55,935 nt of DNA from an uncultured Leucobacter sp. (lineage in GTDB: Bacteria; Actinomycetota; Actinomycetes; Actinomycetales; Microbacteriaceae), in NCBI GenBank assembly GCA_937967375.1, contig CALCJF010000042.1, positions 1 to 55,935 on the forward strand, given 5' to 3'. The number at the start of each line of letters is the position of its first letter. Position 1 is the first letter of the stretch. A program made the translations under genes and the position numbers. A model generated the notes under the pieces. The model worked only from the letters and a program-made list of their open reading frames with translations. It had not been told where the DNA came from and searched no databases. Positions 1 through 9,909 of this stretch are shown here, piece after piece.

Positions 1-1453
1 CGGTCAGAGGCAGCTGGGGCACGTTCTGCTTGGTGTTAGGAACGTCGACGTCAACCGTGCCTGCGGTGGTCGCACCGGTCTTTACCGTCACGGCCGTCCT
101 GGCTGCGTCACCGGTCGGCAGCGTGTAGCCAGCGGGTGCCGCGGTCTCGACGATCACGTAGCAGCGCTGGGTAGCGTTTGCCGGGGCGTTCTCGGAGTCC
201 GAGACGAACAGGCCGTTGATCTTCACTTCACCGTTCGGGCCGGTCGTGAAGGTGTTCTGGCCACCCACCGAGATCGGCGAGCCGGTCGTGACCTTCGAGG
301 TGCAGTCCTGCCCCTGAGCCACATAGGCCGGGTCGGCTGCGTAGACCTGGAAGGCGGCGCCGGTGAGGGCCTTCTGGTTCGCGGCATCGCTCTTGCGGAT
401 GACGACGTCGCCCCAGTTGGTCTTGACCTCGTTCGAGGGGACGCCAGGGCCGGGGTTGCTGTCGCTGTCGCCCGAGGGATCGTTAACAAACAGGGTTGCG
501 CGGTTCGGGATCTCGCCGTCGCCGAGGGCGGCGACGGTGCCGGCGAAGGTCGTAACGACCTTCTTGCCGCCCTGGGTCTCGAGCCAGTCGAGGCCGGCCT
601 GGTTGAAGACGACGCGGATGTCCTGTGCGTTGTTCGGGTTAACCTTGACCTCGTAGAAGGCGGGGTTGACCGCGACGCCGTCGACCGTGACCGACTTCAC
701 CGACACGGGGGTGAGACGGCTATCGAGCACGTCTCGCACGACGTAGTGCGTCAGCTGCTCGCCCGCGGGGAGCGTGGGAACGTCGGTCGCCACCGGGAAC
801 TGCACCTCGGAACCGATCCCGAGCTGGTTCGCGGGTTGGCTGGTCACAGTCTTCGTGACACCGGCGTTGCTGTTCTTGGGGTAGGCGTGAACCGCGTAGA
901 TCCACTCGTCGTTGTAGGGCATGGGCACCGAGATCACGAACGGTGCCGCAGCCTGCACGATGGTGGTCGGGTTGCCGCCGACCGTCGCACCAGCCGTATT
1001 GGTCTCGCAAACCGCGAAGGCCTTGCGAGCGGTGCCGACGTTGTAGGTGAGGATGCCACTGGCATTCGTGGTGCCGGTCGTGGCCACGGCGCCACGCGTG
1101 TAGCCGGCCGGGCCGGCGACGGAACAGTCGGCGTTCAGCGTGACGCTGCTAAGGCCGTTCCAGTCGTTGAAATTGCTCAGGTCGATCGGGTTACCGTTGT
1201 AGTTCAGCTCGTAGAGAGTGAACTCGACGCCGCCGACAGCCGCACCGCTGACGGATTCCGTGCCATCGGGGTTGGCCGGGGTCGAGTTGTTCTCAAGATG
1301 CTTGTGGATCGTGACCGATCCTGGCGTGGTGGTGTCGATGTTGCCGGGTGCCGCCTGCGCTGCGGTCGCGCCCATGAGCCCGGTGGCGCCGATGGCCAGG
1401 GCTCCGAGCAGACCCGCTGCGAAGCGGGATCGGCGGGTGGTTGAGGTAGTCAT
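1..1453 (-). CDS. SpaA-type backbone pilin, LPXTG-anchored (3' end outside window)
   Basis: Reading leftward from ATG 1453 (AAAGGA-type ribosome site just upstream), the frame stays open to the window edge, about 484 residues. The protein has an N-terminal signal peptide (basic TTRRSRF, hydrophobic core, cleavage near AQA-AP). It carries a classic pilin motif near residue 187 (W..AVHAYPKN, whose Lys is the residue sortase cross-links), followed by a D2-type isopeptide-forming domain, a Cna-B/SpaA-like domain with an E-box (VETAAPAGY), and the start of the sorting signal LPLTG at the very edge. This combination is that of a major pilus subunit polymerised by a class C sortase. It lies 43 nt downstream of the adhesin gene at 1497-4721, so the two probably form one operon; a sortase gene is expected beyond the left edge but cannot be seen. 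Confidence 0.87.
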   Translation of the reverse strand, partial: MTTSTTRRSRFAAGLLGALAIGATGLMGATAAQAAPGNIDTTTPGSVTIHKHLENNSTPANPDGTESVSGAAVGGVEFTLYELNYNGNPIDLSNFNDWNGLSSVTLNADCSVAGPAGYTRGAVATTGTTNASGILTYNVGTARKAFAVCETNTAGATVGGNPTTIVQAAAPFVISVPMPYNDEWIYAVHAYPKNSNAGVTKTVTSQPANQLGIGSEVQFPVATDVPTLPAGEQLTHYVVRDVLDSRLTPVSVKSVTVDGVAVNPAFYEVKVNPNNAQDIRVVFNQAGLDWLETQGGKKVVTTFAGTVAALGDGEIPNRATLFVNDPSGDSDSNPGPGVPSNEVKTNWGDVVIRKSDAANQKALTGAAFQVYAADPAYVAQGQDCTSKVTTGSPISVGGQNTFTTGPNGEVKINGLFVSDSENAPANATQRCYVIVETAAPAGYTLPTGDAARTAVTVKTGATTAGTVDVDVPNTKQNVPQLPLT

Positions 1454-1496
1454 TTGATTTCCTTTCTGTACCTGCAACGAGTGAAAAGTGATTGGC

Positions 1497-4400
1497 TCAG
1501 GGTCGGCCGGGTCCAGCGAAGGCCCGGTTCCGACGGTGGGCTCGGATGGAGATAAGTGCGAGCAACGCTGCGAGGGTGCCACCGCCTCCGAACAGGAACC
1601 AGTCAGCTCCGAGGCCGCCGGTGAGCGGGATGATGAGGGCGGTCTGACGTTCGTTCACGATGCCGCCGAGGTCGACACGCTGCTGCGCGGCACCGCCACC
1701 TATCGTGAATGATCGCGGCGTTGGGTCAAGCACGTACCCGAGAGGCGCCTTGGTCTCAACGAGTGTGTAGTCTCCCCACGCGAGTTGCGTCACCTCCAGG
1801 TAGCCGGCGCGCGGATCCTTGTCAGCACCCGCGCAGCCGGCCGCATTCGCGGCTTCGCAATCGATCACGGTCACCGTCTGGGAGGCGGAGCCGCTCGGGC
1901 CGGTGATCGTCCACTCGGAACCTCCGATGCGCTCGGACTGCGCGCCTGTCTTGCCCCAGATGACGGAGCCGAGCACCGGGTGGGTGGTGCAGCTCGGGTG
2001 CTGTGAGCCGGTCGGCACGCAGGTGCCCGGCGGATTCGTGCCAGTGGGAACGACGAAGTTATCGAGGCGGCTGTTGCCGCGCTGGCCGTCGGCTTTCACC
2101 CGCACCGTGTAGCTCACGGTATAGGTCGTCGCGGCCGGCACCGTACCCGTCACTTTGAACCGCCCGTTTGCGATGGGAGTCACGGTGAGCGCCGGGTTCG
2201 ACGCGGTCGGTGCCGAAATGACGTCGGCGTCGTCGAGCACCTCCGCGAGCACGTCCTCGTGGTCGACGGTGCGACCCCAGATCGACGTCTCATTGTTCTT
2301 GAAGTGCAGCGTGTAGGTAACGGTGTCTCCGGCGGCGAGCACGGTCCCAGAGGGGGGATCGGAACTCTTCCAGCTCTGGATGGTTCCGGCGTTCGGCGGA
2401 ATCGTGACCTCGTCGCATCGGGCAGCGGGATCCTGAGCCAGGTTTGCGGGAATACAAGCTCGGTTGTAGAGCTCCCGGTTGCCAGTCATGTTCCGCATGT
2501 ACTTCACCGTGTACGTGATCGTGACCTGCTGTCCGACCGCCAGCGGGCCGCTCCATTTCAGCTTCTTCGTTGCCGCGTCGAAGGTGGCGGCAGGCGTCGA
2601 GCCGGATGGTGAGGAGAGCACCGTGCTGTTGATTCCCGTGAATGTGGCATCGTCGAGCACATCGGAGAGGTCGTCCTCCACCGACGCCGGGTTCTGCGCG
2701 GTCGCCGCGCCCGGCCCGTTGTTCCGCACGACAACCGTGTATGTGTAGTCCGTGTCCCAGAAGGTCGACGGCGGCTGGGTGCTGTTCACCGACTTGTCGA
2801 TCGTGAGCTTCGGGAGCGCAGTCGTGGTCGAGTCGCAATCATCGGTCGTGATGCAAGCCGTGTTCGTGACCGTGCCGTTGCCGCCGGCCTTCAGCGTCAC
2901 CGAGTAGGTGAACGTCGCCGTCTCGCCCGCCTTCAGCGGCCCCGACCAGTTCAGCATCGTGCCGGTGAGCGTGGGCGGCGTGCCGGTGCTCCCCATATCG
3001 AACGCCACAGCGGCGTCGTTGTTCCAGTTCGCGTCATCGAGCACGTTGCCGAGATCGTCGGTGAACGAAGCCGGAAGCGCGGCAGTGAAGTTCGAAGAAG
3101 AGATGTTCTTGAGCTTCACCGTGTAGGTCACGACGTCGCCCACACGCGAACTCGTGGTCGCCGAGGAGCTCTTGTCAATGGTGAGCGCGGGGCGGATCAC
3201 CACGGGGTGGTCTTCGACTTCGCCACCGTAGACCATACCTGTCGGGGTCAGATTGCTCGCGTTCGGCGCGATGCGCAGGCGCAAGAAGCTCGCCCCCTTG
3301 ACCACGTCTGCCGGTGTCGTCCAACTCAGGGAGGCCTGCCCGCCCGCGCAGCTCACGACGCTCGACATCTCACCGGAGTCGAATGCCCCGTTCCGGTTCC
3401 AGTCCAGCCAGCCGGAGACGTATCCGGTTCCGGTGCAGGCAACCGTCACCGAGTAGGCCGCACCCGGGAACGCGATCGCATCGGGAACCGCTGTGATCGC
3501 TTCCTCGTCGTCCGAGGTCGCGTTCGTGTCGTCGCCTCGCGCATCGGGAGAGAACGGTTGCACGGGTTCCGCATCGATCCGGGCGCCCAGCATGAGGTCG
3601 GGGTTTCCGGGAACCGCCATTGCGAAGTTATCGAACAGGTTGGTGCTCGCAGGCGGGGTCTGCGCAGCCGTGTAGCTCTGTTGGTAGGAGTACATCGTCT
3701 CGGCACCATTCGCGTCGGTCTCGCGATACCCGTTCCAACTGCAGAAGATGCCACTGGTCTGCGTGCATTTCCAAAGACCGGTGGTTTGGGAGTGCGGGTA
3801 TGGATACTGTCCCTTCGGGATTTCGCCGCCGGTCCAGCCCCGGTCGATGAGCGCTCCCGCAGCACCGTAGCTCTCGGGCGCATCTCCGAAGTCGTTGTCG
3901 AGAACGATGCCGAGCGCCATCGCGGACTTTCCTCGGCCGACAATAGTGGCCTTTCCAGCAGTTGCTCCCTCCATGAAGGCCACAGCAACAGGGCCGTTGC
4001 CTCCAACCCCGGTGGTAGGGTTCGCGCACTCCTGGCCGCTGTTGCGCAGTCGCAGGGTGTTATCGGCCCAGAGATCGCCGATCGTGTACCTCGTGCAGCC
4101 GGTCCGCAGACGATCGACGACTCGCCAGGTTGCGGGGGTCGCAGGCTTGACCCTGATCCATTCCTCGACGTAGTTGGTTCGACCCGTTGTGCCGGAGTTG
4201 CTCGCTTCGGCGTCGCCGACCACCATGCCTTTCACTGGGACGGGCATTCCGTCGAGCGTGACATTGCAGTCGAAGTCGAACTGGATCAGCTCGCCTCCGT
4301 TCGAGTTGTTTCCGTCACGGTAGTTATAGAGGCCAGTCACCATAGTGTTCGCAGCATTTGCCCCACCGATGTTGTAAAGGTCGTCTAATGCATCGCCACC

Positions 4401-4721
4401 CCATTGGCCGCTTCGGTAAGTTGCGGTCTGGCCGTGCATGTTGGAGAGCGTGCACGTCGTGATGAGCGTGCTGCCCCCGATCGTGCGGGTGTTCGTGCGT
4501 GTCACGGTTCCGGGCGGCGTGGTTTGGTCGTTGTAACCGATAACCGTGTCTTTCGGAGCCCAGTCGAACCAGTCGATAGAGCCCTTGTAGAGACCCGAGC
4601 CACCTGTGGCATAGATCGCCTCTGCAGGGGCGCTTTCGCTCTCGACAAACATTCCGCCGAGAACGATGACCGCCAACGCGGATGCTGTGATGCGTTGCAA
4701 CACTCGGCTACGTGTGCCCAT
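1497..4721 (-). CDS. Large sortase-anchored adhesin / probable pilus tip protein
   Basis: The start is placed at ATG 4721 because AGGGGAA lies just upstream; an upstream in-frame ATG (4772) has no such site. The 1074-residue product begins with a signal peptide (LAVIVLGGMFVESESAPAEA). A long N-terminal region contains acidic GDDTNATSDDEEA and GEVEDHPVVI motifs typical of actinobacterial surface adhesins. Three or so DUF11-like Ig repeats follow (each with D..SDVLDDA and GE/GQ-TFTYSV/TYTV patterns), then a SpaA/Cna-B domain with E-box VETKAPLGY. The C terminus is a sorting signal IPLTGG, a hydrophobic segment and a basic tail. Its size, stalk repeats and position immediately upstream of the backbone pilin suggest a tip or ancillary pilin; binding target unknown. 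Confidence 0.82.
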   Translation of the reverse strand: MGTRSRVLQRITASALAVIVLGGMFVESESAPAEAIYATGGSGLYKGSIDWFDWAPKDTVIGYNDQTTPPGTVTRTNTRTIGGSTLITTCTLSNMHGQTATYRSGQWGGDALDDLYNIGGANAANTMVTGLYNYRDGNNSNGGELIQFDFDCNVTLDGMPVPVKGMVVGDAEASNSGTTGRTNYVEEWIRVKPATPATWRVVDRLRTGCTRYTIGDLWADNTLRLRNSGQECANPTTGVGGNGPVAVAFMEGATAGKATIVGRGKSAMALGIVLDNDFGDAPESYGAAGALIDRGWTGGEIPKGQYPYPHSQTTGLWKCTQTSGIFCSWNGYRETDANGAETMYSYQQSYTAAQTPPASTNLFDNFAMAVPGNPDLMLGARIDAEPVQPFSPDARGDDTNATSDDEEAITAVPDAIAFPGAAYSVTVACTGTGYVSGWLDWNRNGAFDSGEMSSVVSCAGGQASLSWTTPADVVKGASFLRLRIAPNASNLTPTGMVYGGEVEDHPVVIRPALTIDKSSSATTSSRVGDVVTYTVKLKNISSSNFTAALPASFTDDLGNVLDDANWNNDAAVAFDMGSTGTPPTLTGTMLNWSGPLKAGETATFTYSVTLKAGGNGTVTNTACITTDDCDSTTTALPKLTIDKSVNSTQPPSTFWDTDYTYTVVVRNNGPGAATAQNPASVEDDLSDVLDDATFTGINSTVLSSPSGSTPAATFDAATKKLKWSGPLAVGQQVTITYTVKYMRNMTGNRELYNRACIPANLAQDPAARCDEVTIPPNAGTIQSWKSSDPPSGTVLAAGDTVTYTLHFKNNETSIWGRTVDHEDVLAEVLDDADVISAPTASNPALTVTPIANGRFKVTGTVPAATTYTVSYTVRVKADGQRGNSRLDNFVVPTGTNPPGTCVPTGSQHPSCTTHPVLGSVIWGKTGAQSERIGGSEWTITGPSGSASQTVTVIDCEAANAAGCAGADKDPRAGYLEVTQLAWGDYTLVETKAPLGYVLDPTPRSFTIGGGAAQQRVDLGGIVNERQTALIIPLTGGLGADWFLFGGGGTLAALLALISIRAHRRNRAFAGPGRP

Positions 4722-4856
4722 CGGTTCCCCTGATTCTCTGCCAACGATTTCCACCCCTACGCGGCGGTTCAATGGGAACCACTTTCCTGCCTGGGCAGCG
4801 CCATAGGGAGCCCGTTCTCAGCCTTGGAGTCGATTTCATCTGGGTATTTCATCCCC

Positions 4857-4868
4857 GGGGATTTCCCC
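4857..4868. promoter_or_regulatory. Inverted repeat in pilin/regulator divergent region
   Basis: GGGGATTTCCCC is a 12-bp inverted repeat (4-bp arms around ATTT), preceded directly by CCCC so that CCCCGGGG is a second palindrome at 4853-4860. It lies in the 284-bp gap between the divergent adhesin and LuxR-type regulator genes. It could be an operator for that regulator; MalT-type regulators are known to bind G-rich sites. This is inference only. Confidence 0.3.
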
Positions 4869-4889
4869 GTAGCAACCTGGCGAGTTGCG

Positions 4890-4919
4890 TTGGCGAGATC
4901 CCGCTATATTTCGTATTCT
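4890..4919 (+). promoter_or_regulatory. Candidate promoter of the giant LuxR regulator
   Basis: TTGGCG (4890-4895) and TATTCT (4914-4919) are separated by 18 bp and fit a vegetative sigma factor with a TANNNT -10 element. A transcript starting about 7 nt downstream would have a leader of roughly 80 nt before ATG 5006. TATATT at 4905-4910 is an alternative -10. Confidence 0.35.
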
Positions 4920-5005
4920 GAGAAACGAGAACCAGCTCGGGGGAACAAAAGGAGTTGAGTTGCGGCGTCTCTCATTTGCGCGCAGAGAAAGACAATAGGG
5001 ACACC

Positions 5006-8000
5006 ATGAACCAGCACCCCCCTGACCCGATGCGCACCGGCGACGGGGGACGCCAGGAGCTGACAGATTTGCGCTCCTCGCGGAAGCAAGTTCGGCGCCA
5101 GCAGACACCTCCGGAAGACATAGTTCAGCGGGCGCGCCATGCGGCCGCTGCGGGTGGTTACGCTGGGCTCGCGGTGCTGCTCGCCGACCATCCGCTGCAA
5201 GTATGGTTCGGCGTCCCTCCTGGCGAGCTCGCTGCAATGTTCAGGAAGATTCCCAACGCAACCCTGCGAGACGAGCCCGTAGCGCTCCTGCTGGTCGAAT
5301 GGCTACGGGCTTTGGGTCTCGCCTCTTTCTCGGATCAGCCTGTGGTGGCCTCGTCGCCCGAGTCGACGCATTGGTTCCGACAGTGGCAGAAGGCTGCGGA
5401 GGCGGTGCGATTTCGCATCGGGGGTGATCCCGTCGCCGCCTACCAGCTGATCCGTGAGATGCCGGATCAACTGGCGCGGATCCCGTCGATGTCCGACGAC
5501 TTCCGTGCGTTGCGCGGGATCCTGCTCACGCAGAAGGCGACGACAGCCATGCTTGCCGGCGAGTTTCGCGATGCGTTGTCGCTGCTGAGTAGAGTACTGC
5601 TCGCCTCACCTGTCGCGGGCATGGACTTTCTGGTGCGCGAGGTCGGCATTCGCTCGGCCCTGCTGCACGCGCTATACGGTGATCCCGACCTCGCACGCTC
5701 CCACTATCGCGACGCCGGGATCGTGCCGCGAACGCAGAGCTGGGTCGAACAGCAGCTTGACAGCGAAGAACAGCTGGTCGCTGCGCTGCTTCTGATCGAT
5801 ACCGATCCTGCGGCGGCGCGGAGCCGCATCCACGAGCTCACCATGCAGCAGATGGGCGAGATGTGGCCGTTCTACTTGCTAGCGCTGCAGCGAGCCGCGA
5901 TGGCCTGCGACGACGAAGACCAAGGCGTCGTGCGCGAACGGATAGCCGCCCTGCGGGAGGCTGGGTTCGAGTCGCGTGCGTGCAGCGGGGTTCCCGAGAC
6001 GGCGCTCGCGACCACGGCCTTCCTGGACGCGGTGTTCGCGGGCGATCACGAACGAGCGCGGCTTGAGGCTGGGCGCATTGATTCTCGATTCTGGCTCACC
6101 CGCGCCATCTCCGCACTGCTGAACGGTACGCCGTCCGGCGCAAGAGAAGCCGCAGCCATCGCACACGCGGTTCGCGAACACACCGAGGGGCTGCTGAGAG
6201 CGGAACGCTGGCGGATCCTGATCCTCGCCTTCGCGACACACGCGATCGGCGACATTGACGAAGCGGTTGAACTGCTCGGAAGCATGAGCAACGGTCTCTC
6301 CCGTATGGAGCGCGCGCTCATCCGCAGATTCTCGCCCACGCTTGCCGATCGTGGCGCTCAGTTTCTCGCCCCTTCGGATGACACTCGGAGCGAGCACGGG
6401 CCTGCCCCGGCGCACCTCGGACGGCTACCGCAGGGGTGGGTGGTGCGCGACCGCGTGCTCAGCCTCTTCGATGCCGCGGCCACCGCCGCCGTGATCGAAG
6501 TGACCGGAACGGCCGGGTACGGGAAGTCGACAGCTGTGCTCGACTGGGTGAGACAACGACCGCACAGCGAGCAGGTGATCTGGTTCGCAGCTGACGAGCA
6601 GTCCCGCGAGCCCCTCGGGTTCTGGACTTCCTTCCACCACAGTCTCCAGACCGCCGGAATCGTGCGAGAAGACGGGCCGTGGGGGCATAGCGGCGAGGAC
6701 GTCGTTCCGCAGTCTCTCGACTACCTGATCTCGCGACTCATGACCGCCCTGCACCGGACCCCCAGAACAGTGCGCATAGTGATCGATGACCTGCACGCAT
6801 TCGCCGACGATACCGTGGACACATTGATCACTTTCGCCGCGCAAGTGCCGACACTGCGCTTGATCGTGATCTCTCGACAAAGCACTGCCTTCACCGCCGG
6901 AAGCCTGCCAGTGCGCTCTTCAGTAGCTCAAATCACCCAGAGCGACCTGGCCTTCACCGAGACGGAAGCCGAATCTCTGCATCATTCGGTACACACGACC
7001 GTTCCACTCGAAGAAATCGGCAGGCTCAATTCAGCTGCCCAGGGTAACCCGCTCTCCATGCGAGTGGCATTGGCAATCAGCAGTGAAGACGCCTCGGCGC
7101 AGACCCGGCTAATACGGGCCAGGCGCTTTCTGATCAATGAGTTGCTCAGCACGTACTCTGAACAGCAGCGGGAATGGGCAATACTTCTCGCTTTTCCACC
7201 GACTGTCCCTCCCGAACTCGCAGCACGAATCACCGGCGCAGACGACGCCCAGCAACTGTTGTCATCATTCGCGGCCGCCGGTATCGGTGAACTCGATCGA
7301 GATGGCAACTTCACCTTCCACGATCTGATCCGCGAGCACCTGCTGCAAGTCGCTCCGAGGTCTGTCCCTACGGGGCGCATTCGGCACGCATGCATCACAA
7401 GTGCATCCTGGTTTCAGCCTCGTCGCGGGCACGCCGTCACTGCGCTGAGCCTGTACGTGCAGGCCGACGCGTTCAAGGAGGTCTGGCCCTTATTCGTGCG
7501 ACATTTCAACGAGATGACGCTGAACGCCCCTGCACGCGTCGAAGAGATCCTCGTCGCAGCCAAAGGCCAACGCTTTGATAGCGAACCGGGCGCGGTGATT
7601 GCTCTTGGACTTCTGAGCATGGCGCGCCATACCGTCCACGCACCAGAACTCGTCGAACAACTGCACCGGGCGGTGGCCGCACTTGAAGAAACCCTCGCAG
7701 ACGGCAGTATCTCAAACGATGAGAGGATCCACGCGTCCACAGCGCTCTACGCCGGATACCGAGCTCTGCGCGATCACGACGCGGCAAACGAAGCCAGCGA
7801 GCGGTTCATCGCATTCCTTGAGAAGGAAAAGCTGCTCGGCAGCCCGGCGCTTTCCGCAGTGCTGCTTCAAGTCGCACGCGGGAACATCATCACCCAGAAT
7901 TTTGGCTCAGCTATGCGTATCATCGATGCGTTCTCGGTCGGCGGGCCATACGTCGCGCATCGCACCACTCTTCGCGCTTACATCCACGCGATCCGCGGGG

Positions 8001-8935
8001 AGATCCCAGCCTCCGACTTCGCAATCGAATCAATCGCGGAGTCGGAGGTGCAACCTTGGCAGGACACACCGAAAGCCATTGGCTGGCACCTCGCCCGCTT
8101 GCTTCGCAACCTTGAGGGTGAACACCCCGAGCAGGTCGACGCAGAAGTTCGTGCGCTCTCCGAACGGTTCCTGCCGACCGAGCATTGGCCCTACATCATA
8201 TGGGTGCACGCTCTCGCGTTCACGCTCAATGATTCCCGTACCGGCCTCGAGTATCTCGTGGAGCGTCGACGGAGCATGATGCAACGCACCACCTCGCCCA
8301 CCGCACTTGCGCTGCTGGAGGCCGGTATCGCGGATCTCGCTCTCGCGGCGGGAAACCTCGAACTCGCCCAGGGCATTCTCTCTCGTTCCCCTGCCGGAAC
8401 CGAACATCCGGCAATGAAACTCAGTCTGGCCAGGCTCTCATTGACCAGGGCGGAGCAGACCTCCGCCCATCCCCTACGGCAGTTGCTCGACGCTCCCGAT
8501 CTCTGGCCGAGACACCGCGCCCAAGCCCTGTTGTTGCTCGCCACGATAGAAGCGCGAGCAGACAACAGCGACGCCGCCGGACGCTACTACAATGCGGCCC
8601 ACGCAACGCTCAGCGTTCACGAGCTTCGCACCCCCGTACGTCTCGCTCCGGCTGCCGAACTGCGCGAGCTCGCGAATCGCGCCAAGCTGGCACCGCTACC
8701 GGGCGGCGACCAGCCGAGTGTCATCGTCTGGGGGCGTCGCGACCTCGGCTTTACGCCCCGCGAGATGTCGGTGCTCCGCGAACTCGCATCGGCACGATCA
8801 CTCCGCGAGATCGCCAACGAGCACTTCCTCTCGTACCACACGATCAAATCCCAAGCCCAGTCCATTTATCGCAAACTCGGGGTCCAGAGCCGCACCGCCG
8901 CCGTAACTGCCGCTCGCGAAGCCGGACTCCTCTAA
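5006..8935 (+). CDS. Large ATP-binding LuxR/MalT-family transcriptional regulator
   Basis: The start is ATG 5006, supported by AGGGA upstream; a TTG at 4955 is in frame but less likely. The 1309-residue protein has an N-terminal helical region (about 1-470), then a STAND-type NTPase with P-loop GTAGYGKST near residue 500 and Walker B RIVIDDLHAF near 590. A long helical repeat region like the MalT superhelix follows. The C terminus is a LuxR helix-turn-helix (about 1247-1309: FTPREMSVLRELASA...SYHTIKSQ...YRKLGVQSRTAAV). These proteins switch to DNA binding on ligand recognition and ATP binding. It is divergent from the pilus genes, so pilus control is a reasonable guess. The roughly 470-residue region in front of the NTPase is longer than in MalT, where the NTPase is N-terminal. 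Confidence 0.88.
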   Translation: MNQHPPDPMRTGDGGRQELTDLRSSRKQVRRQQTPPEDIVQRARHAAAAGGYAGLAVLLADHPLQVWFGVPPGELAAMFRKIPNATLRDEPVALLLVEWLRALGLASFSDQPVVASSPESTHWFRQWQKAAEAVRFRIGGDPVAAYQLIREMPDQLARIPSMSDDFRALRGILLTQKATTAMLAGEFRDALSLLSRVLLASPVAGMDFLVREVGIRSALLHALYGDPDLARSHYRDAGIVPRTQSWVEQQLDSEEQLVAALLLIDTDPAAARSRIHELTMQQMGEMWPFYLLALQRAAMACDDEDQGVVRERIAALREAGFESRACSGVPETALATTAFLDAVFAGDHERARLEAGRIDSRFWLTRAISALLNGTPSGAREAAAIAHAVREHTEGLLRAERWRILILAFATHAIGDIDEAVELLGSMSNGLSRMERALIRRFSPTLADRGAQFLAPSDDTRSEHGPAPAHLGRLPQGWVVRDRVLSLFDAAATAAVIEVTGTAGYGKSTAVLDWVRQRPHSEQVIWFAADEQSREPLGFWTSFHHSLQTAGIVREDGPWGHSGEDVVPQSLDYLISRLMTALHRTPRTVRIVIDDLHAFADDTVDTLITFAAQVPTLRLIVISRQSTAFTAGSLPVRSSVAQITQSDLAFTETEAESLHHSVHTTVPLEEIGRLNSAAQGNPLSMRVALAISSEDASAQTRLIRARRFLINELLSTYSEQQREWAILLAFPPTVPPELAARITGADDAQQLLSSFAAAGIGELDRDGNFTFHDLIREHLLQVAPRSVPTGRIRHACITSASWFQPRRGHAVTALSLYVQADAFKEVWPLFVRHFNEMTLNAPARVEEILVAAKGQRFDSEPGAVIALGLLSMARHTVHAPELVEQLHRAVAALEETLADGSISNDERIHASTALYAGYRALRDHDAANEASERFIAFLEKEKLLGSPALSAVLLQVARGNIITQNFGSAMRIIDAFSVGGPYVAHRTTLRAYIHAIRGEIPASDFAIESIAESEVQPWQDTPKAIGWHLARLLRNLEGEHPEQVDAEVRALSERFLPTEHWPYIIWVHALAFTLNDSRTGLEYLVERRRSMMQRTTSPTALALLEAGIADLALAAGNLELAQGILSRSPAGTEHPAMKLSLARLSLTRAEQTSAHPLRQLLDAPDLWPRHRAQALLLLATIEARADNSDAAGRYYNAAHATLSVHELRTPVRLAPAAELRELANRAKLAPLPGGDQPSVIVWGRRDLGFTPREMSVLRELASARSLREIANEHFLSYHTIKSQAQSIYRKLGVQSRTAAVTAAREAGLL

Positions 8936-8954
8936 TCCGCCCTAGGAACCTCCC

Positions 8955-9818
8955 ATGTCCCAAGATCACAGCCACCGCGAGGCGGGCACCGTCGTCCTCA
9001 TCCACGGCCTCTGGCTCACTCCCCTCGTCTGGGAGCACTGGAAAGCACGCTACGAGTCCATCGGGTTCCGGGTGCTCACCCCTGGCTACCCTGGAATCGA
9101 ACCAGGCGAGGCAGGGGTCGCGGCACTCCGCGACGACCCGTCGCCGCTCGCTCGCCTCGGAGTCCGCGAAGTCGCGAGTCATCTCGCAGAGTTCGTCAGC
9201 GCACTGGATGCTCCACCGATCCTCATCGGTCATTCATACGGCGGAGCGTTCGTCCAGCTCCTCTTGGATGCCGGATACGGGGCCGCGGGCGTCGCCATCC
9301 ACAGCGCACCGGTGAAAGGCGTGACCACCATGCCGATGAGCGCGCTCAAAGCCGGGCTCCGCGTGCTCGCGAATCCGAGAAACCGTCATCGGGCGATACC
9401 GCCGAGCGCAGCGGAGTTCAGGGAAGTCTTCGGGCGTAATCTCACACCGACGGCGGCGCGAGCAGCATACGATCGCTACGGAGTGCCGCTCCCCGGACGG
9501 ATGATGTTTCAGGGTGCGCTCGCAAATTTAACTCGACAGGCAGCCACCGCCGTCGAATTCACGAACAGCGATCGCGCACCCCTGTTGTTCATCAGCGGTG
9601 ATAAGGACCAGATCCTTCCCCCCTCCGTTCAGAAAGCGAACTATCGCCTGCACGAGCGTCACTCGCGCGCGATCACCGCCTATCTTGAACTCCCCGGGCG
9701 CAGCCACTTCACCTGCGGTGAGCCGGGTTGGGAGGAGATCGCGGATCTGGCCTTGAATTGGTCGCTCGATCCTCACTCCGTGTATTCCGGAAGCGAAACA
9801 TCGAACGCGCTGCAGTGA
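8955..9818 (+). CDS. Alpha/beta-hydrolase fold protein
   Basis: 287 residues starting at ATG 8955 with AGGA 7 nt upstream, 19 nt after the LuxR regulator and probably co-transcribed. The fold shows as an oxyanion-hole HGLW strand (residues 17-20), nucleophile elbow GHSYGG (Ser94), acid Asp218 in SGDKDQILPP and catalytic His251 in GRSHF. Signal peptide and membrane segment are absent, so it should be cytosolic. The C terminus resembles the EstA/AB-hydrolase_6 group; substrate cannot be inferred. Its link to the regulator may be transcriptional only. Confidence 0.85.
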   Translation: MSQDHSHREAGTVVLIHGLWLTPLVWEHWKARYESIGFRVLTPGYPGIEPGEAGVAALRDDPSPLARLGVREVASHLAEFVSALDAPPILIGHSYGGAFVQLLLDAGYGAAGVAIHSAPVKGVTTMPMSALKAGLRVLANPRNRHRAIPPSAAEFREVFGRNLTPTAARAAYDRYGVPLPGRMMFQGALANLTRQAATAVEFTNSDRAPLLFISGDKDQILPPSVQKANYRLHERHSRAITAYLELPGRSHFTCGEPGWEEIADLALNWSLDPHSVYSGSETSNALQ

Positions 9819-9909
9819 ACCAGTCCGACCCAGAAAACCCTCGCAGAGCGAGAGCGAGGAGACAACCCCCGCCACCTGCAGATTGCTTCCCACTATCTTT
9901 CAGTGAGGC

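Noticed and set aside
3207..4388. 393-codon open frame on the plus strand inside the adhesin gene
   Set aside because: Antisense to a gene with clear domains; Arg/Val/Gly-rich translation with no motif, typical of a shadow frame in GC-rich DNA.
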